Assembly (NCBI GenBank): GCA_017591395.1
Contig: WEDG01002530.1
Location: 62,001 to 126,000, forward strand
Direction of reading: 5' to 3'
DNA: 64,000 nucleotides
From: Schistocephalus solidus
Lineage: Eukaryota; Platyhelminthes; Cestoda; Diphyllobothriidea; Diphyllobothriidae
Below the pieces are notes generated by a model. The model did no database searches, was not told the origin of the DNA, and saw nothing but the letters and a program-made list of their open reading frames with translations. Each line of letters starts with the position of its first letter. Position 1 is the first letter of the stretch. Shown here in pieces: positions 21,705-34,100 of this stretch. Made by a program: the position numbers and the translations under genes.

Positions 21705-22140
21705 ATACAGAGTTGTTGTTGGCGATTTTACCTCAGAGTGCGTAAATTTTAAGAGTGATATCCTACAAGGTTCTCTGTTAGACACATTACTCTTTCTTAT
21801 TTATGTGAAAAGAGGGCAAAACGATAGAATGTAAAGGCTTGACTTATTTTCCTTGTTTTACAGGCTCTTAAGGTGTAGTCTGCTCTGAACATTCTGGATT
21901 ATCGGTGCCTACCGTTCCTCACTGAGACCAGAGGATTTATTGGAGTTTGCGTGCACAACTCACCTGTGCGGTCATCTGTACGAGGACAGAAGCGAATGCA
22001 CGCGATCGAACCTCAGAAGTTTCTTCTTAAGCCAAAGAGTGGTACGACCATGGGACTCGATCCCAAGTGGGACCGCCAAAACTATTTAATTTAAGGACAG
22101 GGCTTCACGGTATAATATTTGGCAAAATATGACTCTCACC
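21705..22140 (+). mobile_element. CR1-type LINE fragment with internal deletion
   Basis: The plus strand gives an RT motif-B region (ILQGSLLDTLLFLIYVK) joined almost directly to the C-terminal text LDLFSLFYR, then DLLEFACTTHLCGHLYEDRS and VVRPWDSIP. The catalytic ADD segment and thumb that should lie between are missing, about 0.5 kb or more. The C-terminal half matches the copies at 45.2-46.1 kb and 50.7-51.6 kb, so all three belong to one family. Confidence 0.7.
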
Positions 22141-22269
22141 TAACAAACTACAGCCAGCCTTTTAAAATCTTTCTGGTGCTGTTTCACAAGGAAACGCGAG
22201 AACTCGGTGTCAATTTTGTTCTCTTTTGACCCGAACACAGGTTAAATTTCTAACCTTTTTGCCGACTTT

Positions 22270-22985
22270 TTGCGTCGTCGGGCTGGTGAATTCAGCCCAT
22301 ATTTCTTGTCATCTGTGGATATGACGGCTTCACAGTCAATATCTTTGAGGCAGTCATTCACATAGGTCAGGAAGAGCAATTAATCTAAAACAGAACCTTG
22401 TGGGACACCACTGTCAACCCTTACCCACTCCGATGCAGAATTGTCAAAGACAACTCTCTGTATCCTGGAGGACGTTAAACGTTTATCATATTTTAAAATT
22501 CTGCCTTAGAGGCCTCTTTCCAAAATAATTCTTAGCATAAGTGAGCCATCGAAGGCTCTTCAAAATTAAAAGAATTTAGTATCCATAGTATTTCCTCTGT
22601 CCACGACCCTCATCCATTTCTCATGTGGTTAGGGAATACCGGTAAGACAAGAGCCTCCCGATGAAAACCATGGTGGCACTGCACAAAAGATTATTTTATT
22701 CCAGGAATTCCATTAGATGTCTTTTTATATTCTGCTCCGTTATTTTGTAAGAGATGCATGCTAAGCTGACCGTGTGGTAATTCGCAGCTTCCATCCGTGA
22801 TCCTCTCATGTAAATCAGGTTGTTGAGGGACGTCTTCCATTCTTCCGGGAGTTTACTTTCTTCAAACGACTTCTGAAATATACTATATAATAAGCCGCAC
22901 ATTTTGTAGGCAAGTTCTCGAATTAAGCGTTCAGGTATTCTGTCCATACCAGGCTCTGTGGCGGGTTTCAGTCTGATCAATTACA
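22270..22985 (-). mobile_element. CR1-type LINE fragment (RT fingers and palm)
   Basis: The minus strand reads ATEPGMDRIPERLIRELA, FEESKLPEEWKTSLNNLIYM and YHTVSLACISYKITE, then after breaks DSGVPQGSVLD and FLTYVNDCLKDID. These are RT motifs 0-B of the CR1 clade, very close in wording to the copy at 52.3 kb. It faces the plus-strand piece at 21.7-22.1 kb tail to tail. Stops and indels make it inactive. Confidence 0.75.
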
Positions 22986-23269
22986 TCCTTACTAGTGCTG
23001 ATGAAAAGCACAGTTCCCATGTTGATAAAAGAGATTACGTGTAATTAGACAATTTGTGGAAGAGCTTAAGAAGAATCACCAACGCTTGAGTGAAAACCGA
23101 TGAGAAAAAATCAGACAGAATGGATGCTTTGACTTGGTCATCACTCTCCAATGCTCCATCTGGAGACCTAAGAGCGTGTATTTAACCACGATTTATTTAA
23201 GTGCTCAGTATACGGACATAAAATATTTTGGAGTGCACCACTGAGTTTTGCAATATTTTAAGTTCAAAA

Positions 23270-26190
23270 TTCCTTCGAAGCCTTGTATTCTCACATTTAT
23301 TTATTAATTGCCAGTTTACAGGCAAGGTCAAGAAATATATACAGTACTGGGTCGAGCTGACAGTGGAAAAACGCCTGTTCGTTCTTTCAAGTGTTTTCAG
23401 GAGAAAAAAACTGCAGCTAATTGAGTAATTAAAGTTCAGAACAGGAAAGCATTGACAGGGGTGAACGGTGTAGTACTTCTCCTTACAGTGTTATGGATCC
23501 GGTATTCTGCACCCGCAGGTATGTCGGTGAGTGGCTGTTCGCTGTCGACTGAGGAATAAGCTGATTAAGGCCTGCAGAGCCAGCAGTATTGCACTCAGCA
23601 TGAAGTCCGGCACAGGATTCAGAGTTCTTGAACGCCATGAGAACCAAAGAGAGCTTGCACAGAATCAGCACCAAAATTTTTGGAAGGTGTTCTGAATTTA
23701 AATAACTAGTGACAGGTCTCATAAACAAGGTATAGCTTTGCTGAATTTTGATACGTCTGGGTAGCATATTCCAGCTTGCTATATCATTTACCGAAAAAAT
23801 CTGACGGTGTCTAACGGTGCGTGCCAAAGTAAAAAATAAAAATAAAACTAGATGACTCGTGTGCTGTGAGTGGTCGAGCTGCCTCAGAGAAGTAAGTAGG
23901 TTAAAGGTACAACTGTTAAAAATTTAAAACAGTAAAAATAGTCCCTTCTGTAATCTGCGAAGCCACAGCGGGTCAAGGCTTGTAAGCTCACAGCGTTTTT
24001 GGTAGGACAGGTTTCGGTGTTCTGAATAGAAAACTCTTTTTGTAAAGAAGTGCTGGACTGATTCTATCTTCTTTCGTTCACTAGCGTGCAGAAGGCTAAA
24101 TAGGAACGAGCAGTATTCCAGACTAGGCCTGACATATATTTTATAAAGGCGGAGTCTAGTATAAACGGTTTTGAAATTTCCGAGAATAAACCCAGTAGTT
24201 TGGAGTGCTTTAGAGACAATCAGGGCGCAGTGCTCTGACAGATAAAGACTAATAGAATATGATATGCCCAGATCATTTATAACTCTGGGCACATTAAGGT
24301 CGTGACCGTCTATGCTTAGATGGGGCTGATGGTTGCCGCCAATAACCATAACAGAGCACTTGTGCCAAGAAAGTGAAAGGCGCCATGTGCGACACCACTG
24401 ATCGAAGGCCTGAAGATAGTTTTTCCAGAGCTCAAGCACGATGTTGCGATCGACCGGTTTATATCGATAGGCAACTTTTAAATCGTCAGCGTACATACAG
24501 GGCCTACCACACTGAAAACAATCAGGAGCATCATTGACAAAATTGCAAAATATAAGCGGGCCGAGCACGCTACCCTGAATAACTCCATTCCTTACATGTG
24601 TGGGGTTGGAGATCTCATCAGAAATGTTAACCCGTTGTGCGCAAGAATCAAATAGGAGGATATTAAGTTCAGAAGTTTGTTACCTATGCCGAAGGAGACA
24701 AGTTTCAGCAGTAGGAGTTCATGGTCAACAAGATCAAAAGCCTTCGTAAAAATGAAATAAACGCTGTAAATTGCAAAACCGCTGTCTCTAGATTGCAGCA
24801 CATGATCAAAGAAAGAGAGCTGGCAGGTGTCACAAGAACTTTTTCAAGGAGCCCATGCTGAGCCGCATTAATTAGGTTATTCTTTGTTAGGTGACGCATC
24901 ATCTTGTCTTTGATAAAGGTCTCTAAGACCTTCGAGGCTGCTGGCAGTGTATTTATTGGCCTAAAGTCGTCAAATGACGTAGGTCGGTCGTGTTTGGATA
25001 AAGGCAGATTGTGCAATTCCTTCCATAATAAAGGAAGGTTTCGGTTTCAAGAACAAGATTACATATCTTATACAGAAGGGATGGAAATATATAATTTGCA
25101 TCCACCTTGAGAACGCTGACCGGGACCTTATCTGGTTCACGACTGTAAGATTGTTGAAAACGCCGAATGGTTACGATCACGTCCCAGAGGGTAAACTTTA
25201 TGGTTTCGAGGGCGTTACCGGTCCAAACCCGGATGTTAGGAAAGGGAGAGACAGTATGCTCACTAAAATTTCTAGACAAGAAAGCATTGAAGATATCATA
25301 TGTCAACATAGCGCTAGCTATAGGGTTTCCTAAGGCGTCTCGAAGTATGGGGTGCTGCATTTTTCTCTGCGCTTTTATTGTCCGCGAATAGAGTTTCGCA
25401 ACATTTAAAGAAGTGTTTTCAGCAAAGTTGACCTCGTCAGCTAGTCGTTTTTCGTAAGAAAGCCTCTTAGCCTTTTCAAAGATTTGTTGGATCAAGGGTA
25501 GGATGAAAGTGTCGTTTTGTAGATGAAAACGACGGGAGATCTACACAGTCTACGCTGTCTACGGCTGAATGATAAAGGGAGGTAGACTTTCGTCTATTCT
25601 TATATTCTCGTAAATTCTCATGGTTACCAGGTTCCATATAACGTTTTCAAAACCTTTTTATATTTTTAAAATAGGAGTGAATGTTCGTGCTCATACACTT
25701 TGGATGGTTGGTGGTTGTCTTTCTCCGGAGAGGACAATTGCGGTCAACAATCGTTCGCAATAACGAATTGAAAGTTCTCCAATGGTTATGTATATAACCG
25801 CAAAGTTAAGTTACCCATGGTAACTCCAGTAAGTCCTTCTCCTAAGTTATTAGTTACCTTGCCTGGTGTTTCCCTCTCACATGCAAGGAAAACTTGGTTT
25901 GGAAAACCTTGAGCGCTCAAAGTGTAAGACAATGTGGTCACTTGATCCTTTCGCGTGTATGTCCCTTATTTCAAGCACGTTCTCCTCCTCCCGGATTAAG
26001 ACAAGGCAGAGAGCATTTGTTTCTTTGCCTTCCCTAGTTCCTGTTCCGAAAGAAGGTTTCTGGCAAAAATATTGCCCATCTCCCAGTGTAGCATGTTGTG
26101 ATTAAAGTTATCAGGTAGGCCCTGCAAGGTCCGCGTTTGCCAGTCTCTACTAGGAGCGTTAAAAGCACCAACGATGAACATATCTTTCCT
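23270..26190 (-). mobile_element. Jockey/CR1-superfamily LINE, fairly complete ORF2 with breaks
   Basis: Reading down the minus strand: an endonuclease remnant (FIVGAFNAPSRDW, with GAF in place of the usual GDF; 26,181-25,996), a linker (25,495-24,953), RT fingers (FRPINTLPAASKVLETFIKD), NGVIQGSVLGPLIF, and an intact CMYADDLKVAY box near 24,490. Then come the thumb and C-terminus (YVRPSLEYCSFLFS; ASWNMLPRRIK), ending about 23,480 with a 3' UTR to about 23,270. Several frameshifts split it. The best-preserved frame is the 214-codon palm/thumb at 23,924-24,568. A truncated 3' copy may be at 48.9-49.4 kb. Confidence 0.8.
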
Positions 26191-26211
26191 CTGCCTGGCT
26201 TTGTACAGCTC

Positions 26212-26262
26212 AGCTATAAATAAATAAATTTTATAGTTAAGGTCCAGAGAGCCTCTTCATTA
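26212..26262. repeat. AT-rich LINE-tail-like repeat
   Basis: TATAAATAAATAAATTTTAT followed by AGTTAAGGTCCAGAGAGCC closely matches 52,094-52,135. It is probably a LINE 3' tail or a short SINE-like insertion. Confidence 0.4.
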
Positions 26263-26734
26263 TAAACTTAGTACTATAAACTTAGTAAATAAAAGTGGAT
26301 ACTTGCTGCTCTGTGTGAACAACCACATGAAACAACAGAAATGAGTAGTATGGTTGGCACATCCGATTCACAACGATTCGCTATTTTTAAAACACTAGTC
26401 AATAATCTTTGGAAAATATGGTAAACTAGTAAAAAGCAGTGGAAAAACTCCTTCGGTTAGAATCTGGGGCAGATTTGAACGAGCCCCAATTTAAAAAAAC
26501 TATAGGAGAAAAAACTGCTTCCCTAAAAAAATAAGTACCTAGAGTTGATAGGATTGGTACGATGCAGTGAGATAGAACAGTGATGTTGATGACAGCATAT
26601 AAGGATTTGAAACGCTCATTGTCATGGGCGAGATCATAAAACAGCCAGAGCTACTGTTGACAGCCATCTGGGACGTGAGACAGGAGGAGCTTATTGAAGA
26701 CAACAGGATTGAAACGAAGAGGGAACAGTATAGG

Positions 26735-28290
26735 TCACGAGATCATCAACGAGATGTGACCTTGTTGACTGCATAGTCCACTGACAAGGTGGCGAAAACA
26801 GCAGAAACCGCAACGATCATCTACAGAGACCATGTCAGGGATGCGAAAGCAGAGGAATCCATCAAGGTTGTCAACAGTTGACAATGATGGTTCACAAGAC
26901 GAAAAACGACTGTGACGCTTGACTCTGCAGAGAATAGTGTAAACATATTTTGAGACCAATGTAATATCAGGGGAACCGTATCAAATATTATGAGGACCCT
27001 TTATAAAATCCAAAAGATGCGAGTTTGGGACGGAAATGGACAATAAGGACTCGATATCTTCTGAAGTTAAATTTGTGCGTAATTTGGTTTTTAAAACCAC
27101 TAATGCAGATGACAACCTAATTTCGAGTGGAAAATTATTCCATAAAAAAAGCATATTTGGAGGAAAAACAAAGAGAAGGGTTAGTTGTGGAGCTGAGGGG
27201 TGGCGAAATGATCATAAAGTAATAACGAGTAGCATAAGCAAAATCTACTGGCTTGAGAGCGTTAATTAGTGGGAGATTTGGGCTAGAGTTAACGCGAAAC
27301 AGGAAGCAGAGACCGGCTTCTAATCTTCTGAACCACAGAAATTTAATATTCGCTAACTTACATCTGTCCGTATAAGATATACTGGATCCAAAAACAGAAA
27401 AAAGTCTTTGAGTAAATACTTTCTGAACATTTTCAATCTTAATGTTGTCAGGGGTGTTAATCAGACCAAAGGGGGGCAGCGTTATTGTATGATCGGAAGA
27501 AAAAACATGTGGTACAGTTTTAAGTTTATTTAGCGAAAGAAGGATTATGTCATATAAAACCACATATATGTGCAGCCTTTGCAGAAATTCGATCTGCATG
27601 AGGCGATAAGGCTAGCTTATGCGTGTAACTTATACCTAAGTCTCCGATGGTTGCTTTGACTACAAGTGAATTATTTTGAAATACTCGGGGTCCTAGAAGC
27701 TTGGTGGGACCAAAACACATGAAACTACACTTGCATGGAGAAAATTCCATCTGCAAACTAGAGCTCCAATGAGAGAGTATAAGTAAGTCAGTGTTGATTT
27801 TATCAACACAACTATTGGCCATGTCTTTAGAAAATGGTAAATGCACTTAAGATCATTAACGTAAACGAAATGTTGTGCATATTTGAGTACTGTTCAAATT
27901 TTATTTATGTATAAAATGAAGAAGAGGGGACATAAAACCGTGCCTTGAAAAACGCCACTCGTGATCGTCTGAGGCGCCGAGTAGCTATTACCTACTAAGA
28001 CCTCATGGTTGTGGTAAGACATGTAGGAAATAATGAGGTCAAGGAGAGGAGGCCAGATACCGAGCGCTTTCAAGTTCACTAGAAGACGTCTGTGCGGTAC
28101 CTTGTCAAACACTTTGCAGGTCAAAGTGGATCACAACCACTGATTACTGCTCATTACGAAGGCGAGTGACGAGGTTAAGAAAGCTAAGTAACACACTTCG
28201 CATGATCTTCTAGGTAGAAAACCCTATTTTGAGTCGCTTAGAAGCTAAATTTCTGGGCAAACGGTAAGAATTTGACACAAATAATTTTTT
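26735..28290 (-). mobile_element. Second Jockey/CR1-superfamily LINE fragment, dead RT
   Basis: The minus strand carries RT motif A (KVFDKVPHRRL), then SGVFQGTVLCPLFFILYINK, and a YVND box near 27,860 in place of YADD, so the first metal-binding aspartate is lost. Then follow LSHWSSSLQMEFSPCKCSFM, GDLGISYTHKLALSPHADRI, the thumb (DNIKIENVQKVFTQRLF) and a C-terminal tail. Frames are split at about 27,890 and 27,590. It is related to, but not the same as, the LINE directly to the left. Confidence 0.75.
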
Positions 28291-28534
28291 GAAGACGTTT
28301 TACTAGAGCCGGGGATTTGTGAATGCCCTGATTAATATTTTCAGCCAAACGAGACCCCTAATTGAAGACAGGAAGAATAATAGATTAGTTAACAAGAATA
28401 AGGCACTTATTTCACCAGAATCATGGCTTTTTCGTCTGAGCTTTCGAAACTCTCAATGGAGTTCATTGTCAGTGATACAATAGCAACATAAACGAGTAAA
28501 ATTTATAGGGGGCGCAGAGGCCACTCAGTCACTA

Positions 28535-29310
28535 GTGGCACCAGTTCGGCGGTGACTTCGCAGGGCCCTGTATGCCAGCGCCAGATCGATAAATCGAGTG
28601 ACCGAGTTCTCATTGGAGGCCCAGGCTTCAATCGATTCTTGGCTTTACTTTCATCTGGCGTGGGTGATTATCTTTGTGGCTGCAAAGTTAAACTCGTAAC
28701 CCGTTTCGAGGTTTAGGCAGCCACTTGCGATAAACCGTCACCCCGTCTCACAGCAAGCTTATGCTCGTGTATGCGCGATCCAAGCATACGTCCAGTCTGT
28801 CCTGTGTATTCATAGGAACAATTTTGTCACTACCCCCGACTGCTCATTAGGATTTAATTTGCCCTTCATTCTCATGACTTTACTGCACATGGTAGCTTTG
28901 GGTTGGTGTGCAATTCTGACACCAAGTCCCGCAACAATGCGCTCGGTCACTTCTGACACGTCCTTGGTGTATGGTATCACATGCCATACCGTAGGAGTTG
29001 GTTCTGATTGGGTGCTCCGAGGGCGACCAAGTTGGCATCAGTTTATAAACACCTTCGGATAGCCGTTCCACATGAAAAGGTCGCGAAGGTAACGGGTCTC
29101 GCGTGCTTTCTCTGCTGGGTTTCTGCAATAAGTCTTGATGCTTTTGAACAGTGTTCTCACACAGCTTCGTTTTTGATCAACCGGATGGTTGCTGTGAAAC
29201 TTAAGAAGCTACGTGGTGTTCGTCACTTTCCTTTAGGCAGCTGTTTCTATTTTACCGTTGGGACATCGCCCGACGAGTGCATCAAGGAAGGGAAGCTGCT
29301 GCTCTTTTTC
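28535..29310 (-). mobile_element. Penelope-like element, RT end plus GIY-YIG endonuclease
   Basis: On the minus strand, LPFLDALVGRCPNGKIETAA and HSNHPVDQKRSCVRTLFKSI are the end of a Penelope-type reverse transcriptase. They lead to VAGLGVRIAHQPKATMCS and NPNEQSGVVTKL. After a frameshift come CSYEYTGQTGRMLGSRIHEH and KLAVRRGD, the GIY-YIG nuclease core, then EAWASNENSVTRF. Order and spacing match the family and the copy at 405-945. At least three frame breaks; the RT palm is not present. Confidence 0.8.
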
Positions 29311-29779
29311 TTCTTCTATCGTGAATTGTATATCTGGGAAGATCGAGTTAAGGTGATCATGAAAATTCTGCAGCATAGCCATAAATTGACATATCACACA
29401 ATATAAATAACTTCGGACACAAAAATGGACATAATTGCATAGGCTTCGCTCATCATAAATTCCAGGTTATCCTTGCCTATTACAGCCACGAGTTGCCGCT
29501 TCTGATACTTAAAATATTTCCATCAATAATTAGTAACATACCTTCAAGAAAAACCTGTAGAGACCTGATTAGACAACAGCATGAAATTATAAATTATAAC
29601 CCCTACAAATATGATTTGAGAACAGTAATTATAAAAATGTACCATAAATACGTACATGCTCTACGTTATGTTCTTTTCGTAAACAGGACACTAATCGACT
29701 CAGTTATTAACAGTTATTTTACTAATTATTCGGACAGCAGTTATTAATTCAACAAAATTACTATCGTAATGGGGTTAGA

Positions 29780-32700
29780 TATATTCAATTACCTTTAAAC
29801 AACTCGAAGTCACTTTATTTAGGGAATTAGACTTTCGCCCTTGTGCTTCCTATTCAAATTCAAAAACAGAAATATAACAAAACTTTCAATAAAAAATCTG
29901 AAAAATGTAAATGTAAGGTTATCGATATGTGTGAAACAGGTGCAAGCTGTCGCTACTGACACAATCTTCATTATATGTACAATATTTTCTCAGCAAATGA
30001 GTATTTTGCTTGCATTTATATGTGTCAACAATTTGTGAAAGGACCACCTCGTCAGGGAGTCCGTTCCATGCTCCGACGATGCTATGCGAAAAGGCATTCC
30101 GATTGACGTCCATATGGACCAACTCCCTCTGCAGTTTAAAGGGATGACCCCGCAGATGTTCTGTACCAGACCATTCGAAGAAGTCAGCAAATTCTAGGGC
30201 ATATTCGCGGCCTCTGACAATCCGATAGGTATGGTTGAGGTCACCGAGTAGTTGCCTGTATTTGTGAGGAAACAAATCAAGTTCAGCTAGTCTCGCTTCC
30301 TAAGGCAGATGACTAAGATTCTTCAGCATCTTCGGAGCCTTCACCTGCACTCGTTCCAGTTGTAGATAATCCTTCTTAAACCACGGGCGCCAGGCCTGGA
30401 TGGCATACTTCAAGTGAGATCGAACAAATGCCCCATAGTGTTTTCGGAAATATTCCTTATTAATCAGAAAAAATCCACATCTGAGCTCAAATAAGACCTG
30501 TGTCACGCTTTAAGTTGCCTTTAGACACTGTGAAGATGGTTTGAGTGAGGAGTTTATTAGAACACCGAGGTCCTTCTGATCCTCGAAAATTGAAAGGGAC
30601 CACACATCGAGAAGGTATTGGTAGGAATAATCCTCCTCACCAGTCCTTCAGGTATAGAGTCTAAGGACCGCGCACTTCATTCCGTTACAATGTAAGAGCC
30701 AACAAGCAGATCAGCTGCTTAGGCGATCGAGACTCTCTTGAAGTGCATCCCGTATCGGCATCGGATTTGATGGCCCTCCACAATTTAACATTGTCAGCAA
30801 AGATGATGGCACGGAATCCCAGGTCGTAGACACAGTCGTTGATTAAGTCTAAGAAGAGAAACGGCCCTAAGACGGAGCCTTAAGGGACACCTCTTAGAAC
30901 CGGAGTAGGTGTTGACGTCGAGGTATCGATGCACACAATTTGCAATCTTCCTGTAAGAAAATCTTCGATCCATGTCAGCAGCATTCCTCTTAGGCCAATT
31001 TCAGATAATTTATAGAGAAGGCGTTGTGTAGGTCACTGTCAAATGCTTTCATTAAATCAGTGTAGCTGACCTCAATCCTACCATCTTTGTCCAATGCGCG
31101 GGTCCACCGATCTGTGGAGAGTAATAAACTGAAAAGACAAGAGCGATTATGTCTGAAGCCATGCTGTAACTATGAGAGTAATCGGTTTTCCTTCAAGAAA
31201 TTCATGTTCACCTTCTTAATTATAGATTTCATTATTTAAACGGCAAATTTTATGCTAACAGGCCGATAATTGTTGACATAAGACTGAGCCCCACTCTTGT
31301 GTAAGTGGTATATATTTGCTGACTTCAATTCGGATGGCAGTCTCCCCGATTCAAATGCCGAATTAAATATATGCGCTAGTGCTTTGGAGAGTTCACCGGC
31401 CAATTCTTTCAAGAACTTTGACAGTATTACGTCCGGAGCAGATGACTTTGCTTCTTTGAGCTTTTGCCGTTCTCGCTCCACGAGAGGTTTGAGGAAGAGT
31501 ATATATTCAAGCACTGCACTGGCTTCTATAACCGTACTGCTGAGGTGGTCAAGCTGAAGTTTAGGTTCTCTAGTGAATACCAAGGTTAAGAACCGACCCA
31601 AGTGCTCGGCTTTCTCGCAATTTTCAACGACCTCTACACCATTCCCATCCATAACTACTGCAAGTGTGTCCTTGTTCTTTAATCGACTATTGGTATAATG
31701 GAATACATTTTCAGGGTTAGTTTCCGCACTCTGTATAATTCTGGATTCATAGTTTTCTCTTGCCTGACGGATCAATTATTGACAGCATTTCGTTGGGGAT
31801 GAAATTCCTCGAGATGTTCTGCTGACCCTGTTACCCTGAATACCTTCAGTTTTATTTTTCTTCTTTTACTGACTGTTAAGTTCTTTTGTTCACCAGACAG
31901 GGCAACTATTCGTTTTGCACCTTCTTTTGACAATAACGCTCAAGCAGATCATGTGAAGTCGTCTTAAAAGATCGCCAGTCATCCTTTAGATTCCCTTTGA
32001 ACAAACAATCCCATTTCACGAACATCAGTTCCCTCTTCATTGCGTTAAAATCAGTCTTCCCTATATTTCGCTTGCCTTCCGTTCTCTTCTGGCATGAAAA
32101 ATTAAGTGAGAAATTCCACAGCAGCGTTTTCCGGCCACTTTTACCCAGAGACTCCATATAATACACCTCATAAATGTTAGAGAATTACTTCGTAAATACT
32201 AGGTAAAGGAAATTGGCGCGCTGGTTCTCTCTTAATCTCATTGCTAAGTTAACCTTCTGTGTCAGAGTTTGGTCGAGAGGCAGATCTATTAGCTTGCTGC
32301 CAAAGGAATTTGGCTCACCGTCAACTTTCACATTTAACCAGTCTTCTGAAGGTGCATTGAAATCTACAGCAATAAGCACCTCCTGATGACTTGTTTCTTT
32401 CTTTACCAAATGAAGGAGTAACGCATCAGCTGCACCTGGAATGTTTGCTGGTCTGTAGATCGTCATGAATTGCAGATTTTTTGCAAAATTCTTTTTTATC
32501 TTTATCCAGAGAAATTCATACTCAAGGAAACAAGCGTGCGCTCGTTTGACTGCCGAGATTCCTGTCCTAACGTATACGGCCACTTCACCTCTCTGTCTAT
32601 TTCTCGGTCTCTTTCAAAGGGCTGGTATCCATCTATTGAAACCTCGCTATCTACGATTTCGGCTTGAGCCACGTTTCCGTATTGGCAACGACATCAGGGG

Positions 32701-34100
32701 TTCGATCTGACACTAGTGCTTTGAGTTCGTCTACTTTTGAAAGGAGTCTCTGAGCATTGGTATACAAACATCTCAATTTAGACTGGGTAACTCCTCTTTA
32801 TAGAATTCTGCGCCTTTCGTGCGATTGAATGCTAGGATACGTCAGTGTTTCCCGAGACGAACTGATGTCCATCCCGCCCAGGCTGAGTTCTGATGAGTGG
32901 TGGTCAACCGAGTTCTGGAACGCTTTTATTTTGTTATACGAGCTCTGTACAGTTGGGTTCTTCGTATTTAGGGTCCTCCGTCTCGGTGAGACAAGCCTTG
33001 ATGACGCAAGGGGTTTGCCACAAAAAAGACCTCTTAATCACTTTTATTTCCTCGTCCTTTATTTTGAGCCATTTTCCCCTGTTCGGTTCTTCTCTTCAGT
33101 TCGGTTCTCAGCATCCTCATTTTGCGCCTTTCCGTTGGTTCATAATTCGGCTAAAAAAACATCCCGGTGGCAGCTGCGGAGAGCCATTTTCCGTTCTCTG
33201 AGGTGTGAAGCCTGTTTATCATTTTAAAGAAGGATTTTAAGAAGCCGAGGTGATGACAGTTCATGTGAAACACCCGCTTTCCTTAAACGGAATGCTTTGT
33301 GCACGATAACACATTCGCTAACTTGAAGAATCGAATTTGAATATGCTCGGAAAAGACTGAGGTCATGTTCTACCCTTTCCTTTGCAATCAGTGAAGTGAT
33401 AACGTTTTCAGTTGAAATGTCTGTTTGGTAACTTGGTACTCTGATTTATTGATGGAGCATCAATATCAGGAAGAATTCTACTTTGGGCAACGATGTTTTT
33501 TGTGTCAGTACTAGCAACGGTTCCTAAAGTTATGGCGAACACCTTTTGGTACCTTTGCCAATTTGTCTGGAATTTGCTCCTGTATCACCGGCGCAGGATT
33601 CCGCTTGATTGTCTATCGGTAAGAAAGAGCTTTGTTCGGAGTTGGAACTCATTTTTTGTGCAGTCATTTTGGCCTTGTTTGACTTCGAATTCTTCCTCTT
33701 CGATCGTTCAAATTCGATGAGATTTTAAACGTTGCCATTCATTGTTTTATCCAGTAACAATGCAGCATATGTTTGTGTATCCAGAGCATTACTGATTCTG
33801 TCTGAGCTTGATAGCAGTGGAAAGGTGTATGAGCTGGTTTTGGCTCTCTTTCGAAGGAGAAAAAGTCTACTAATTTACTGAGCTCTACATTAGGTATTCT
33901 TGAGGAAGCTATATTTGCATATGCAATTTCTTTTGTTGGAATCCTCGTTGTTACGAGTGTTCTTTTGCCGGATGATCGATGAGCCGTCTCTTTTAGATTT
34001 TCCATTTCTTGTTTCAAGTTACGTATCTCTTGCTGCATCAATACGAATTTTTGTAGAAGACTTAATCACCCCATGCAATTTTTTTCCTCGTAGGTGACAT
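29780..34100 (-). mobile_element. CR1 LINE, near full length, lineage E (ORF1 + EN + RT), dead
   Basis: This is the longest LINE in the window. Down the minus strand: a coiled-coil ORF1 remnant (34,041-33,739); endonuclease from LRCLYTNAQRLLSKVDELKA through VAVDFNAPSEDW-like text (about 32,800-32,185), with the SDH motif spoiled; linker (32,166-31,300); RT with HKSGAQSYVNNYRPVS; FADN in place of FADD (about 30,820); thumb (LKYAIQAWRPWFKKDY); C-terminus (ALEFADFFEWSGTEHLRGHP); and a 3' UTR with CCCTAAATAAAGTGACTT. Five in-frame stops in the RT half recur in the plus-strand sister at 39.0-40.4 kb. Confidence 0.8.
33739..34041 (-). pseudogene. CR1 ORF1 remnant (coiled coil)
   Basis: The frame starts MMQQEIRNLKQEMENLKETA, a heptad-like coiled coil of the kind found in LINE ORF1 proteins, followed by a basic stretch (SSGKRTLVTTR). 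Its position just upstream of the endonuclease on the same strand fits ORF1 of lineage E. No RNA-binding domain is intact. Confidence 0.45.

Noticed and set aside
29919..32583. Host gene for the long minus-strand frames
   Set aside because: The frames are consecutive pieces of one CR1 ORF2 with stops and frameshifts, and have a plus-strand sister copy.
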